Source: Oscillospiraceae bacterium (GTDB lineage: Bacteria > Bacillota > Clostridia > Oscillospirales > Oscillospiraceae). Taken from it: a DNA stretch of 64,000 nt. The translations under genes and the position numbers were made by a program. The stretch is from positions 211,143-275,142 of the forward strand of contig JAFQNL010000019.1 in NCBI GenBank assembly GCA_017395935.1. Direction: 5' to 3'. The notes below the pieces were generated by a model. That model made no database searches, had not been told where the DNA came from, and saw only the letters and a list, made by a program, of their open reading frames with translations. Positions 32,956 through 41,990 of this stretch are shown piece after piece (position 1 is the stretch's first letter; every line of letters begins with the position of its first letter).

Positions 32956-33543
32956 ATGACGAAATTTCTTCCCCAGTCCGACGCAACGGCGACTGATGAA
33001 CAGCTCTGTAGTCAGGCAAGTGCAGGAGATCGCCGGAGCGAAGAAGTACTGATTATGCGATATAATCAGCTGGTACGGAGTATTAGCCGTCCATTCTTTC
33101 TCCTTGGCTCCGATCAGGAGGATCTGATTCAGGAGGGAATGTTTGGTCTGCTGCGTGCCATTCATAAATTTGACCCGGAGCGTGGCGTCAGCTTTAAGAC
33201 TTTCGCCGGTCAATGCATTCGAAACTGCGTGCTCAACGCGGTCCGTGACGCTTCCGCCGTTCGTCATCAGCCTCTGAACAGCGCCCTGTCTCTGGATCAG
33301 GAGTCTCAGGATCAGGTCACTTATTTCGGTGACCCGGAGTACCGGATTATGGACAGCGACGCTTTCGACGAGCGTCTGCTCCACTATAAGAGCCTGCTGT
33401 CCCCGTTTGAGAATCAGGTATTAGATCTCTACCTGAAAGGATATACCAGACAGGAGATGGCACAACGCCTTGAGAGCAGCGTAAAATCTGTCGACAACGC
33501 TCTCCAGCGCCTGCGCAGCAAGTTGCGCGCCCAATCAAGTTAG
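32956..33543 (+). CDS. sigH: RNA polymerase sigma-H factor (sporulation onset)
   Basis: The 195-residue sigma factor fits SigH/Spo0H. Region 2 reads DLIQEGMFGLLRAIHKFDPERGVSF (quoted in part: DLIQEGMFGLL), followed by FAGQCIRNCVLNAVRDA, then the short linker NSALSLDQE. Region 4 reads LYLKGYTRQEMAQRLESS and VKSVDNALQRLRSKL, close to the sigma-H consensus. It transcribes early sporulation and stationary-phase genes. It follows ruvCAB but has its own promoters. ATG 32956 lies after AAGGAGACTGTTCCG. Confidence 0.9.
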   Translation: MTKFLPQSDATATDEQLCSQASAGDRRSEEVLIMRYNQLVRSISRPFFLLGSDQEDLIQEGMFGLLRAIHKFDPERGVSFKTFAGQCIRNCVLNAVRDASAVRHQPLNSALSLDQESQDQVTYFGDPEYRIMDSDAFDERLLHYKSLLSPFENQVLDLYLKGYTRQEMAQRLESSVKSVDNALQRLRSKLRAQSS

Positions 33544-33616
33544 AATCGGCCCCTTGGAGCTGTTTCTATATAATAGCCCTAATGGCAATTTCATGTGAGA
33601 AGAGAGGATCACAACT

Positions 33617-33892
33617 ATGTACGAAGATAAGATTCTGGTCTGTAAGGACTGCGGCAACGAGTTTACTTTCTCTGCCGGCGAGCAGGCATTCTACGCTGAG
33701 CGTGGCTTCCAGAACGAGCCCCAGCGCTGCAAGAGCTGCCGTGACGCCCGCAAGAACGCCACTCGTGCTCCCCGTCAGTATTTCACCGCTACTTGCGCCT
33801 CCTGCGGCAAGGAAGCCCGTGTTCCCTTCGAGCCCAGAAGCGACAAGCCCGTTTACTGCAGCGAGTGCTTCGCCCAGCGTTCTGCCCGCTAA
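33617..33892 (+). CDS. Double zinc-ribbon protein
   Basis: The 91-residue protein has two CxxC...CxxC zinc ribbons: CKDC at about 9-12 with CKSC at about 38-41, and CASC at about 60-63 with CSEC at about 80-83. The first half is like the zf-trcl zinc-binding domain (VCKDCGNEFTFSAGEQAFYAERG). The basic middle (DARKNATRAPRQ) could contact nucleic acid. Such proteins are common and abundant in Firmicutes but uncharacterised. GAGAGGATCACAACT precedes the ATG. It is a single-gene unit. Confidence 0.85.
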   Translation: MYEDKILVCKDCGNEFTFSAGEQAFYAERGFQNEPQRCKSCRDARKNATRAPRQYFTATCASCGKEARVPFEPRSDKPVYCSECFAQRSAR

Positions 33893-33911
33893 TTAACTGC
33901 ATACGGCATAT

Positions 33912-33941
33912 TAAAGAGCTGCCTGACGGCAGCTCTTTATA
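33912..33941 (+). terminator. Terminator of the zinc-ribbon gene
   Basis: TAAAGAGCTGCC (33912-33923) pairs with GGCAGCTCTTTA (33928-33939). Confidence 0.8.
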
Positions 33942-33949
33942 TTGCTCCG

Positions 33950-34003
33950 AAAAAGCTCAGCTCCCCATCTCCGGTCAAAACCGGCAGGGGAGCTGAGCTG
34001 CTT
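33950..34003 (-). terminator. Terminator of the RND exporter gene
   Basis: AGCTCAGCTCCCC (33954-33966) pairs with GGGGAGCTGAGCT (33987-33999), with an inner CCGGT/ACCGG helix; the A run at 33950-33954 is the minus-strand T-tract. Confidence 0.8.
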
Positions 34004-34013
34004 TATATGAGGA

Positions 34014-37000
34014 TTATTCCTCGATGATAGTATCGTCGATCTCTTCTTCCACCAGAGTCTTGTTGGAAGTGAGCAGATCATAGATACAGGGGACGACCAG
34101 CAGAGTCATAAGCGTACCGTAAGCAAGGCCGCCGACTTCTACCAGCGCCATGGGACGCAGAAGGGTAGCATCCAGAGAGTTGCCCATTGCAAGGAAAGTC
34201 TGAGCAAAAATGGTGGTCAGTGTAGTCATAAGGACAGGACGCAGACGGGTATATCCGGCTTCCAGAATAGCCTCCGTCTTGTTCTTTCCGCGCTGACGGA
34301 GCTTATTGATATAGTCGATCAGGACGATACCGTTATTAACGATGACGCCAGCCAGCATGGTAAAGCCGATCATGGACAGGACACTGATTTCCGAGCCTGC
34401 AATGATCAGAGCGATAAAGCCGCCAGAGAAAGCCAGAGGAATGGTGAACATGATAATAAAGGGATAGACCAGATTCTGGAACTGAGCCACCATAACCAGA
34501 TAGATGCAGATTACAGCAAGTAGCAGAAGCAGACCCATCTGCTCCATAGCCTCCATAATCGTCTCGCTCTCGCCGCTGAAGTGAATGCTGTAGCCATCAG
34601 GCAGATCAAACTCCTTGGCTGCCAGCTTCAGCTCGTCACTAACCTTAGTGACATTGTGGTTCTCGTCCACGAAAGCGGTAATAGAGAGGTAGCGCTGCTG
34701 ATTATAGCGGTTAATTGTATCCAGACCCAGGGTAGAGGTGATCTCGGCGATGTCAGTCAGCAGGATCACTTCTTCCTCCTGATCACTATTAGTGACAGTA
34801 AAGGTAATCTCTTCCAGATCCTCACGAGTCATCTCTTCGTCAGTATCCTTCTTTACGTACAGATCATAGCTGCCCTCTTCCAGCTCCAGCGTGGTAATGG
34901 CAGTGGGGGTAGCGATCTTGGTGTAGATCTCCTGGAAAACCTGAGCGACCGTCAGCGAGTACTTGCCAGCCTTTTCCTTATCAACTGTGACCTTCAGCTG
35001 CTCACTGGCCTCCTGAAGGCCGGCATCCACACTGCTGACTCCTTCGACCTGAGCAAAGTGATCAGCCAGGTCGCTGGCCACCTGAGGAATCTCCTGGGCA
35101 TCCTTACCGTAGAGACGGATCGTGATACCGGTACCCATGAGCATGGAGATATCCATGGAAGCGGAGGAGACGGTCAGTTCACAATTGAGGTCTTTGCAGT
35201 GTTCCAGAACGTAATTCTCGAATTCCTCCGCAGTAATAGTACGGTCATCGGCAAACACGATGGAGAAGGAGGCGGAGTTGGGATCAACCTCCACACTGCC
35301 GCCGAATACAGATCCCACCATGGTAGACATCATGCCGGAAGAACCACCCTGAACGCCTACTGTCTCAACGTCAGGCAATTCCATCATAACCTCAGCCACA
35401 TCATCTGCAATTGCCATCGTTTCAGAGAAGGTGAGCTCCTCGGGCGTAGTCATACTGACACTGACCTGAGTACTCTCCATTTCAGGCATAAAGATGAAGC
35501 CCTGGCTGAAGATGTAAATAGAGGATGCAGCCAGAATACCAACCGCCAGCAGGATAACAGCCAGACGATGCTTCAGACAGACGCCCAGCAGCTTCTTGTA
35601 GCCGCCTGCAAAAGAGTCAAACCAGGGATGCTTGATCTCACGCTGCTTGCCCATGATCAAAGAACTCATCATGGGAACGAAAGTCATAGCAATGATCAGA
35701 CTGCCCGTCAATGCAAAGGTGAAAGTCATAGCCAGAGCCATCAGCAGGTCAGCTACCATACCAGTAGTAAAGAACAGGCCCACAAAAACGCAGATCGTCG
35801 TCAGGGTAGAGGCGACAATAGCGCCGGCGACTTCCTTGGTACCGGCAACGGCGGCCGAGCGCTTGTCATAGCCCAGACCACGGTAACGATAGATATTCTC
35901 CAGCACGACGACCGAGTTATCCACCAACATACCGATACCCAAACTCAAACCGCCAAGGCTCATTACGTTCATCGTCACGCCGCCGGCATACATGAAGATA
36001 ACGGCCAGAACGACAGACACAGGGATAGAGCAGGCAATGACCATAGTAGGCCGTAGATCCTTCAGGAAGAGGAAGAGGATAATAACAGCCAAAATGGCAC
36101 CATAGATCATAGAGGTCATAACAGAATGAACCACCATGTCAATAAAAATGCCCTGATCAGAGAGAACGGTAAAGTGAATACCGGGAATCTCTTCCTCCAG
36201 ATCGTCAAATTCCTGCAGAATGAGATCGGACACGTCGCCGGTGCTGTAGCCGTCCTGCTTCATAATGGAGAGGATGAGAGAGCCGTTGCCGTTGACCTTG
36301 GCATAGACCTCTTCAGAGTTGTCAGTGACCAGCACGTCGGCCACATCGGAAAGCCGGATTGTATCCAGACCATCCAGAGTCAGATTGATAAGGGGGAGGT
36401 TCTTCAGCTCGTCCAGCGTCTGAATATCGTTGCCCACACGAACCAGCAGGGAATCCTCGCCGTCGATGATATAGCCGGCGGGCATATCAAAATTCTGAGC
36501 GGTGAGCAGGGAAGTGACAGTGCTCGAGCTGAGGATGGTGTCCACATTCAGTGAATCATAAGCAGTTTCCATGGAGCTGTCCAGCTGTGTCTGGGCACTC
36601 TCGATGGCAGATTCGGCAGCAGCCAGCTGCGCGGAAGCGGAACCCATCTGAATGGAGGCAAGAATACCAGACTGATTGATCATTGTCAGAGCGTCAGACA
36701 GAGAAGTCTGGCCGTCCTCGATCTGGCTAATCGCATCTTCCAGCTGCTCGATGGCGGAAACGAGTTGCTTCCGGTTTGCAAGCAGCATTTCTTTCTGCGC
36801 GATCGCTTCATTCAGAGGAGCCATCTGGCCCTTGAGCTCGTCGATCAGGCTCTTAATGCCGGCTGCCAACCCATCAGAGGTATCCAGCTGCAGACCCTGC
36901 TGCAGGAGAGACTGTTCAATAGCATCCAATGCCTGCTGGCAGCCGGCAATGGTGCTCTGGAGAATAGCAATCTGATTAGACAGATCGGAGCCGGAAGTAG

Positions 37001-38099
37001 GGCTGCTGGTCTCTCCGGATTCTTCGCTGCTCTGATCCCCAGAACCGGCGTCAGGGTTCTCGCCGTCACCGGAATCAGGCGTCTGATCGCCCTCTTCGGG
37101 TACCTCAGGGGTTTCGCCGCTTCCGGACTGCTGAAGCTGCTTGAGCTGTTCCTCAGCGGCCAGCTTGGTAGCGGAAATTTCCAGCACCTGACTATAGACA
37201 GACTCCAGAGAGTCAATAGTAGACTGGAGCATCTGCTTGGCACTCTCAGCCTGCTCCACCTTGGAGATACCGTCATCCAGCGTTGCCAGATTCACCTTCA
37301 GCTCACTCAGCTGAGCCTTAAGTTCAGCCTTGGTGGAGAAAACTTCGATTTTGCTATCAATGATGGTATTATTGCCCTGAGCTAGCTGCTGACTGACCTT
37401 CTTGGACTGACTCTCCAGAGTCTTCTGGCCATCTTCCAGTTCTTCGGCGCCGTCATCCAGCTCTTCCTGAGCCTCGGCAAACTTATCGTCCAACAGGGCA
37501 ACGATCTTCTCGTTCATCGCATCGATCTTGTCCTGACGGATAACCACCTGAATCTCAGCCTCGATCTGACCGGCAGCGGAGACAGAAGCCACACCGGCCA
37601 TACTTTCCAGATGAGGATCCAGTTCCTCGTTGACATAGTCGGTCAGCTGCTTCTGATCCATACCGTCCATGTCTACCGAAGCCATGACAATAGGAGCCAT
37701 GTTGGGGTTGATCTTTATGATCATGGGAGAACTGATCTCCTCCGGCCAATATGACTCCAGCTGGTCCAACTTTTCCCGCATTTCCAGAGAAGCAGAATCC
37801 ATGTTGGTCTCCTCAGTAAAAGAGAGAATAACGAGAGAATAGTTCTCAGCTGACATAGAGGAGATCGTATCAATGCCGCTGACAGTAGCCATAGAAGACT
37901 CTACAGGGGCAGTGACGGCCATTTCTACAGCATCAGGGCTGGCACCGGGATATGTAGTCATGACCACGGCATAGGGCATATTCATTTCAGGCAGCAGGTC
38001 GGTAGACAGTTTGGTAAACGATACCACACCAAGGACCAGCACAAGGATAATGCCCACGATTACCGTAAATGGTTTTCTTACGCTAAATTTTGCAATCAT
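34014..38099 (-). CDS. RND-family exporter with a large coiled-coil insertion
   Basis: The 1361-residue protein of the AcrB/HAE1 type has the usual duplicated layout. A first helix (about 10-28) is followed by the outer half containing DLLPEMNMPYAVVMTTYPGASP. A core of helices holds GGLSLGIGMLVDNSVVVLENIYR (the conserved Asp relay), then the second half ends in QNLVYPFIIMFTIPLAFSG and AGVIVNNGIVLIDYIN. Residues about 205-515 are an unusual insertion: long heptad-like helices around an acidic low-complexity linker (about 325-370). No adaptor protein is adjacent. ATG 38099 is 7 nt after GGAGG. Divergent from a TetR gene with a shared operator. Confidence 0.92.
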   Translation of the reverse strand: MIAKFSVRKPFTVIVGIILVLVLGVVSFTKLSTDLLPEMNMPYAVVMTTYPGASPDAVEMAVTAPVESSMATVSGIDTISSMSAENYSLVILSFTEETNMDSASLEMREKLDQLESYWPEEISSPMIIKINPNMAPIVMASVDMDGMDQKQLTDYVNEELDPHLESMAGVASVSAAGQIEAEIQVVIRQDKIDAMNEKIVALLDDKFAEAQEELDDGAEELEDGQKTLESQSKKVSQQLAQGNNTIIDSKIEVFSTKAELKAQLSELKVNLATLDDGISKVEQAESAKQMLQSTIDSLESVYSQVLEISATKLAAEEQLKQLQQSGSGETPEVPEEGDQTPDSGDGENPDAGSGDQSSEESGETSSPTSGSDLSNQIAILQSTIAGCQQALDAIEQSLLQQGLQLDTSDGLAAGIKSLIDELKGQMAPLNEAIAQKEMLLANRKQLVSAIEQLEDAISQIEDGQTSLSDALTMINQSGILASIQMGSASAQLAAAESAIESAQTQLDSSMETAYDSLNVDTILSSSTVTSLLTAQNFDMPAGYIIDGEDSLLVRVGNDIQTLDELKNLPLINLTLDGLDTIRLSDVADVLVTDNSEEVYAKVNGNGSLILSIMKQDGYSTGDVSDLILQEFDDLEEEIPGIHFTVLSDQGIFIDMVVHSVMTSMIYGAILAVIILFLFLKDLRPTMVIACSIPVSVVLAVIFMYAGGVTMNVMSLGGLSLGIGMLVDNSVVVLENIYRYRGLGYDKRSAAVAGTKEVAGAIVASTLTTICVFVGLFFTTGMVADLLMALAMTFTFALTGSLIIAMTFVPMMSSLIMGKQREIKHPWFDSFAGGYKKLLGVCLKHRLAVILLAVGILAASSIYIFSQGFIFMPEMESTQVSVSMTTPEELTFSETMAIADDVAEVMMELPDVETVGVQGGSSGMMSTMVGSVFGGSVEVDPNSASFSIVFADDRTITAEEFENYVLEHCKDLNCELTVSSASMDISMLMGTGITIRLYGKDAQEIPQVASDLADHFAQVEGVSSVDAGLQEASEQLKVTVDKEKAGKYSLTVAQVFQEIYTKIATPTAITTLELEEGSYDLYVKKDTDEEMTREDLEEITFTVTNSDQEEEVILLTDIAEITSTLGLDTINRYNQQRYLSITAFVDENHNVTKVSDELKLAAKEFDLPDGYSIHFSGESETIMEAMEQMGLLLLLAVICIYLVMVAQFQNLVYPFIIMFTIPLAFSGGFIALIIAGSEISVLSMIGFTMLAGVIVNNGIVLIDYINKLRQRGKNKTEAILEAGYTRLRPVLMTTLTTIFAQTFLAMGNSLDATLLRPMALVEVGGLAYGTLMTLLVVPCIYDLLTSNKTLVEEEIDDTIIEE

Positions 38100-38159
38100 G
38101 GTTTGCCTCCGGATTGAATGATTTGCCGCTAAAAGCTTCGGCACAAATGTTCATCATAA

Positions 38160-38188
38160 AATATAATCAACATCTTCAATTCAGTCAA
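38160..38188 (-). promoter_or_regulatory. Sigma-A promoter of the RND exporter
   Basis: Minus strand TTGACT (38188-38183), 17-nt spacer, TATATT (38165-38160). Confidence 0.75.
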
Positions 38189-38216
38189 CCAACAAAAACA
38201 GGCCATCTGTTGGTTG
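38186..38216. promoter_or_regulatory. Probable TetR operator
   Basis: Perfect 9-bp dyad CAACCAACA (38186-38194) and TGTTGGTTG (38208-38216), 13-nt spacer. It overlaps the -35 of the exporter promoter by 3 bases and lies between divergent exporter and TetR genes. Confidence 0.7.
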
Positions 38217-38288
38217 TTTCAAAATTATTCACACAATCAGACACCGTGTTGTGTTATGATTCTTTCAGACCGCTTCGGAGGATTTAAA

Positions 38289-38933
38289 ATGAAAAAGAAC
38301 CCAGCCATTACAGAAGCAACCCAAAGGGCTCTGAAGGAAGCCTTTTGGACACTCTATCTGCAAAAGCCTGCCGAGCAGATTACCGTCAGAGAGATCTGCG
38401 ATCTGGCCGGATATAACCGCTCCACTTTTTACCAGTACTTTAGAGATGTGTATGACGTGCTCGAGCAGATCGAGGCTTTTATTCTGGAAAAAGTAGGGGA
38501 ACTGGGAAAGCTCCTCGCCCACGCCGGACAGCATCAGTCTCTTGCCCAGATCCTGTCGGCTGTCTTTGGCAACCGAAATCAGGAGGCAAAACTGCTGCGC
38601 TCTTTCCTGATGTTGGAATGGAACCACACCTTTGAGCGTCGCCTGATCGAACAGCTGAAGGCGCTTCTGATCAGCATCTTCCCTTGGCCGGAAGATCTTC
38701 TGGATGCCGAGTATCTCTTTCTGGAATACCATATTAACGGCATTCTGTCGCTGGTCAAATACCATATTCCTATTGATGACGTGCCTCTGTCCGAGCAGCT
38801 GATCAGCTGTCTTGCCATGATCAGTGGCGTACCTGTATCCGCCTTTTCCGAGCAGTCTTTTTCCCGGTATTTTATGTCTCTGGCACCAAACCGGTTGAAT
38901 TCTCCGGAACAAGCGAGTATAATGAAAGTCTAA
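38289..38933 (+). CDS. TetR/AcrR-family regulator
   Basis: The 214-residue protein has an N-terminal TetR helix-turn-helix: LQKPAEQITVREICDLAGY, then NRSTFYQYFRDVYDVLEQIE (about 20-65). The C-terminal ligand domain (about 80-200) is diverged. It most likely represses the divergent RND exporter through the 9-bp dyad between them. ATG 38289 is 7 nt after GGAGG; a longer frame from 38214 crosses the intergenic region and is not used. The inducing ligand is unknown. Confidence 0.88.
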   Translation: MKKNPAITEATQRALKEAFWTLYLQKPAEQITVREICDLAGYNRSTFYQYFRDVYDVLEQIEAFILEKVGELGKLLAHAGQHQSLAQILSAVFGNRNQEAKLLRSFLMLEWNHTFERRLIEQLKALLISIFPWPEDLLDAEYLFLEYHINGILSLVKYHIPIDDVPLSEQLISCLAMISGVPVSAFSEQSFSRYFMSLAPNRLNSPEQASIMKV

Positions 38934-38956
38934 ATTGACAATTGGAGGTCAAACTC

Positions 38957-39166
38957 ATGCCTGAAATTACTAAAGACACCATTATCGGTGATATCCTTCG
39001 TATCTGCCCCGATGCTGTTCCTCTGTTCATGTCCATCGGCATGCACTGCCTGTACTGCCCCTCTGCTCAGGGCGAGACCGTGGAGCAGGCCTGCTTCGTT
39101 CACGGCGTTGACGTGGATACGCTGCTCGACGAGCTCAACAGCATCATCGCGCTGAACGCAGACTAA
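38957..39166 (+). CDS. DUF1858 domain protein
   Basis: This 69-residue protein is a stand-alone DUF1858 domain: ITKDTIIGDILRICPDAVPLF then GMHCLYCPSAQGETVEQAC, with the conserved Cys-x2-Cys pair (near 31-34). DUF1858 is often fused to hybrid-cluster or disulfide-reductase-like proteins and its role is unknown. ATG 38957 is 9 nt after GGAGG. It follows the TetR gene by 23 nt, so may share its transcript. Confidence 0.88.
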   Translation: MPEITKDTIIGDILRICPDAVPLFMSIGMHCLYCPSAQGETVEQACFVHGVDVDTLLDELNSIIALNAD

Positions 39167-39177
39167 TCTGCAACTCT

Positions 39178-39210
39178 AAAAGGCTGTCGGCTGCGTCGGC
39201 AGCCTTTCTT
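39178..39210 (+). terminator. Terminator of the TetR-DUF1858 unit
   Basis: AAAGGCTG (39179-39186 region) pairs with CAGCCTTT (39200-39207), then CTTA. Confidence 0.75.
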
Positions 39211-39235
39211 ATTCACTGCAGAGAAAGGAACCGCC

Positions 39236-39943
39236 ATGCTTACATTAACAAAACGGCTTCAGACTGTAGCGGATCTGGTCCCCAAAGGCTGCTCCTTTGC
39301 CGATATTGGCACCGACCATGCCTATCTTCCTGTCTGGCTCCTTCAGAATGGGGTTATCTCTTCCGCCATTGCCGGAGATATTCGTCAGGGGCCGCTGGAA
39401 CGTGCCCGGGCAACAGCCCGCCGGTATGGCTGTACAGACCAGATGGACTTTCGCCTTTCCGATGGTTTGAAAGCCCTTTCTCCTCATGAAGCGGACTGTA
39501 TTGCTATTGCCGGAATGGGTGGCGAGGCTATCTGTGCCATTCTTTCTGCCGCTCCATGGACCAAGAGGGGAGTGAGGCTGATTCTGCAGCCCCAGACTAA
39601 CCTGCCCCAGCTCAGACGCTGGCTCACTGCGGAAGGATATCGAATCTGTCAGGAGCGCTGTCTTTTTGAGGAAGGTCACTGGTACAGCGTCTTTCTGGTC
39701 TCAGGTGGACAGGATGACACCGTCTGGACGCCAGGCAGTGCTCTGGCCGGCTGTCCCGACCGATGGTATCCCCAGGTTCAGCGGCCAGACTATCTCCGTT
39801 TCCTGATTGATCGCACGAAAAGAGAGCTCTCTGGGCTGCAAAAAGCTGCCGCCCCGGACCAAGCGCGCATATATCATCTGGAAGAGGCAGTCCAGGAACT
39901 GAGCATATTGATGACCGAATTGGAAAAGGAGGATGTCCAATGA
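39236..39943 (+). CDS. trmK: tRNA (adenine-22-N1)-methyltransferase TrmK
   Basis: The SAM-dependent enzyme methylates A22 of tRNA. The 235-residue protein has the class I motif FADIGTDHAYLPVWLL near 20-35, the acidic loop AIAGDIRQGPLERA, the catalytic-type IAIAGMGGEAICAIL and LILQPQTNLPQLRRWL, all typical of TrmK. A C-terminal coiled coil (about 190-235) follows. It overlaps the Nif3-like gene by 4 nt, a pair conserved in Firmicutes. Confidence 0.92.
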   Translation: MLTLTKRLQTVADLVPKGCSFADIGTDHAYLPVWLLQNGVISSAIAGDIRQGPLERARATARRYGCTDQMDFRLSDGLKALSPHEADCIAIAGMGGEAICAILSAAPWTKRGVRLILQPQTNLPQLRRWLTAEGYRICQERCLFEEGHWYSVFLVSGGQDDTVWTPGSALAGCPDRWYPQVQRPDYLRFLIDRTKRELSGLQKAAAPDQARIYHLEEAVQELSILMTELEKEDVQ

Positions 39944-40755
39944 CGACTGTTAATGAGGTCTACCGCTATCTGAATGAAAAAACCCCCTTTACTTATCAGG
40001 AGAGCTGGGACAATTCAGGTCTGAACATCGGAGATCCGGAGGGCACTGTAGAGCGAGTGCTCGTCGTTCTGGATATTACCGATGAGGTAATTGAAGAGGC
40101 CATTGCGCATCAGGTCCAGTTGATTGTCAGTCATCATCCCGTGATATTTCACCCTGTTAAGCAGGTAACTTTGAAGGCAGATGATCTGACCGGTAGAAAG
40201 ATCTGGCGTCTGGCCCAAGCCGGGATCTCCGCTATCTGCTGCCATACAAATTTGGATGCAGTGGAAGAAGGGGTCAACACTGCCCTTGCCCGTGCTATCG
40301 GACTTTCTGACGTATGCCAACTTGCCCAGTGTGGAATTGATGAAGAGGGGAGACCCTATGGTTTCGGCAGGGTAGGCAATCTTTCCCGGGAAATGCCGTT
40401 GGAGGCGTTCCTTTCCGTTGTTGAGCGTGCCCTTCATCCCAACAGTCTGCGCTATGTAGACGGCGGCAAGCCGGTCTTTAAAGTAGCAGTCGGTGGCGGC
40501 GCCTGCGGCAGTTTTATGCCTGACGCTCTGAAAGCGGGATGCGATACCTTTATTACCTCTGATCTGAAATACAATCAGTTTCTGGATGCCCGGGAATTAG
40601 GGATCAATCTCATCGACGCGGGCCACTTTCCCACTGAGAATGTAGTTCTGCCCACGTTGGTTGAATGGCTCGTCAAGGGTTTTCCTGACCTTCAGATTAT
40701 TCCCAGTCTGGTCCATAAAGAAGTTTTTCGCTGTTATACCTCCAGAAACTCGTGA
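39940..40755 (+). CDS. Nif3-like dinuclear metal-centre protein
   Basis: The 271-residue protein is of the NIF3/YqfO family. Metal ligands are visible in SHHPVIFHPVK (His-His) and HTNLDAVEEGVN (His, Asp), and the C-terminal half has GHFPTENVVLP with further His and Glu. The family forms hexamers and is often annotated as GTP cyclohydrolase I type 2, which is doubtful. The ATG overlaps the trmK stop (ATGA). The pair trmK-yqfO is common. The length lacks the extra PII-like middle domain found in longer YqfO. Confidence 0.92.
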   Translation: MTTVNEVYRYLNEKTPFTYQESWDNSGLNIGDPEGTVERVLVVLDITDEVIEEAIAHQVQLIVSHHPVIFHPVKQVTLKADDLTGRKIWRLAQAGISAICCHTNLDAVEEGVNTALARAIGLSDVCQLAQCGIDEEGRPYGFGRVGNLSREMPLEAFLSVVERALHPNSLRYVDGGKPVFKVAVGGGACGSFMPDALKAGCDTFITSDLKYNQFLDARELGINLIDAGHFPTENVVLPTLVEWLVKGFPDLQIIPSLVHKEVFRCYTSRNS

Positions 40756-40762
40756 GAACCTC

Positions 40763-40791
40763 TTGCAACTGTAAAGGTTCCGTGCTATATT
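40763..40791 (+). promoter_or_regulatory. Sigma-A promoter of yebC
   Basis: TTGCAA (40763-40768), 17-nt spacer, TATATT (40786-40791). Confidence 0.65.
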
Positions 40792-40843
40792 TACAGTAAT
40801 TGTGTGTAAACACCTAATCAGATATCAGGAAGGATGAGAGACC

Positions 40844-41578
40844 ATGTCTGGACATTCCAAATGGCAAAATATTCAGAAGACCAAGGGCGCCGCTGACGCC
40901 AAGCGTTCTCAGGCATTCACCAAGATCGCAAAGGAAATGATCGTCGCCGTCAAGATGGGCGGTTCCGGTGATCCCAAGAACAACTCCAAGCTGGCCGCCG
41001 TTATCGCCAAAGCCAAGGCTGTTAATATGCCCAAGGACAACATCAAGCGCACCATCGACCGCGCTCTGTCCGCCGGCAACTCCGATAACTATGAAGACGT
41101 CGTCTACGAAGGCTACGGCCCCTCCGGCGTCGCCGTCATCGTTGAGGCTCTTACTGACAACCGTAATCGTACCGCTCCCAACGTCCGCCATCTGTTCGAC
41201 AAGTACAACGGCAATCTGGGTGCTTCCGGCTGCGTGTCCTGGAGCTTCGATCGCAAGGGCGTTATTATCCTGAACGACGAAGATGAAGAGCTGGACGAAG
41301 AGACCGTCATGATGGACGCTCTCGAGTGCGGCGCGGATGATATGGAAGTGGACGACGGTGTTTTCGTTGTCTACACCGGAACTGATAACCTCTCCGAAGT
41401 CTCTGAGGCTCTGGAGAAGGCCGGCTACACCTTCGCTTCCGCTCAGGTGGAAATGGTTCCCCAGAACTATATCAAACTCACCGATGAGAAGGACATCAAG
41501 AACATGGAGCGCATGATCGAGCTGCTGGAAGAGGACGACGACGTCCAGAACGTCTGGCACAACTGGGCAAGAGACTAA
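40844..41578 (+). CDS. yebC: YebC/TACO1-family protein
   Basis: The 244-residue protein begins MSGHSKWQNIQKTKGAADAK, the family signature. It has NPKNNSKL-type and MPKDNIKRTIDRAL segments, then YEGYGPSGVAVIVE. YebC proteins were annotated as transcription regulators, and more recent work links some to translation of difficult (proline-rich) motifs on the ribosome. Acidic C-terminal half. AAGGATGAGAGACC precedes the ATG. It is a single-gene unit with its own terminator. Confidence 0.95.
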   Translation: MSGHSKWQNIQKTKGAADAKRSQAFTKIAKEMIVAVKMGGSGDPKNNSKLAAVIAKAKAVNMPKDNIKRTIDRALSAGNSDNYEDVVYEGYGPSGVAVIVEALTDNRNRTAPNVRHLFDKYNGNLGASGCVSWSFDRKGVIILNDEDEELDEETVMMDALECGADDMEVDDGVFVVYTGTDNLSEVSEALEKAGYTFASAQVEMVPQNYIKLTDEKDIKNMERMIELLEEDDDVQNVWHNWARD

Positions 41579-41592
41579 TCAACGCATTAATT

Positions 41593-41630
41593 GATCCCGC
41601 TGTTTTCAGTCTGAAGACAGCGGGATCTTT
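41593..41630 (+). terminator. Terminator of yebC
   Basis: GATCCCGCTGT (41593-41603) pairs with ACAGCGGGATC (41617-41627), then TTTCT. Confidence 0.85.
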
Positions 41631-41893
41631 CTGTTCTTCAACAACGCGGTGCAGGATGCCGCCACAGAAAGAACAGGCTTATGAACCAGCCGGCATCAGA
41701 TCAAGTCTAGACCGCGCGCGGAGTGAAATAGTGAAATAGCAGATTATGGACCATATTCCACGCAACTTGTACAAAAAAATAGCCAACCAACGTTTCATGA
41801 TTTCAAATTCCTAGACCGACGAATTTATCACGTCAAAAAAATGCCTTTCAGTGAGAAAAAACTGCCCTATTACCATAAACTATACTATTTTTC
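41631..41893. other. Gene-free stretch before the double-SIS gene
   Basis: No credible reading frame, RNA or long repeat is seen. A short tandem GTGAAATA-GTGAAATA lies near 41725. The sequence becomes AT-rich towards the promoter of the next gene. Confidence 0.6.
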
Positions 41894-41923
41894 TTGACGC
41901 AGCAAAGTGTACCATGCTATACT
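41894..41923 (+). promoter_or_regulatory. Promoter of the double-SIS gene
   Basis: TTGACG (41894-41899), 18-nt spacer, TATACT (41918-41923). A small inverted repeat AAACAC (41933-41938)/GTGTTT (41954-41959) lies in the leader and might be an operator. Confidence 0.6.
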
Positions 41924-41990
41924 ACAATTACAAAACACGTTGCCGAAATGACTGTGTTTCTATTTTTGCGCCAAATGGAGGAGAATTGGT

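Noticed and set aside
38141-38152. CACAAATGTTC upstream of the RND gene as a fourth SOS box
   Set aside because: One half-site is poor (GCAC for GAAC) and a strong TetR-type dyad already explains control.
41631-41893. Short tandem repeat and gene-free stretch as a CRISPR or mobile-element remnant
   Set aside because: Only two 8-base units and no spacers, terminal repeats or transposase fragments.
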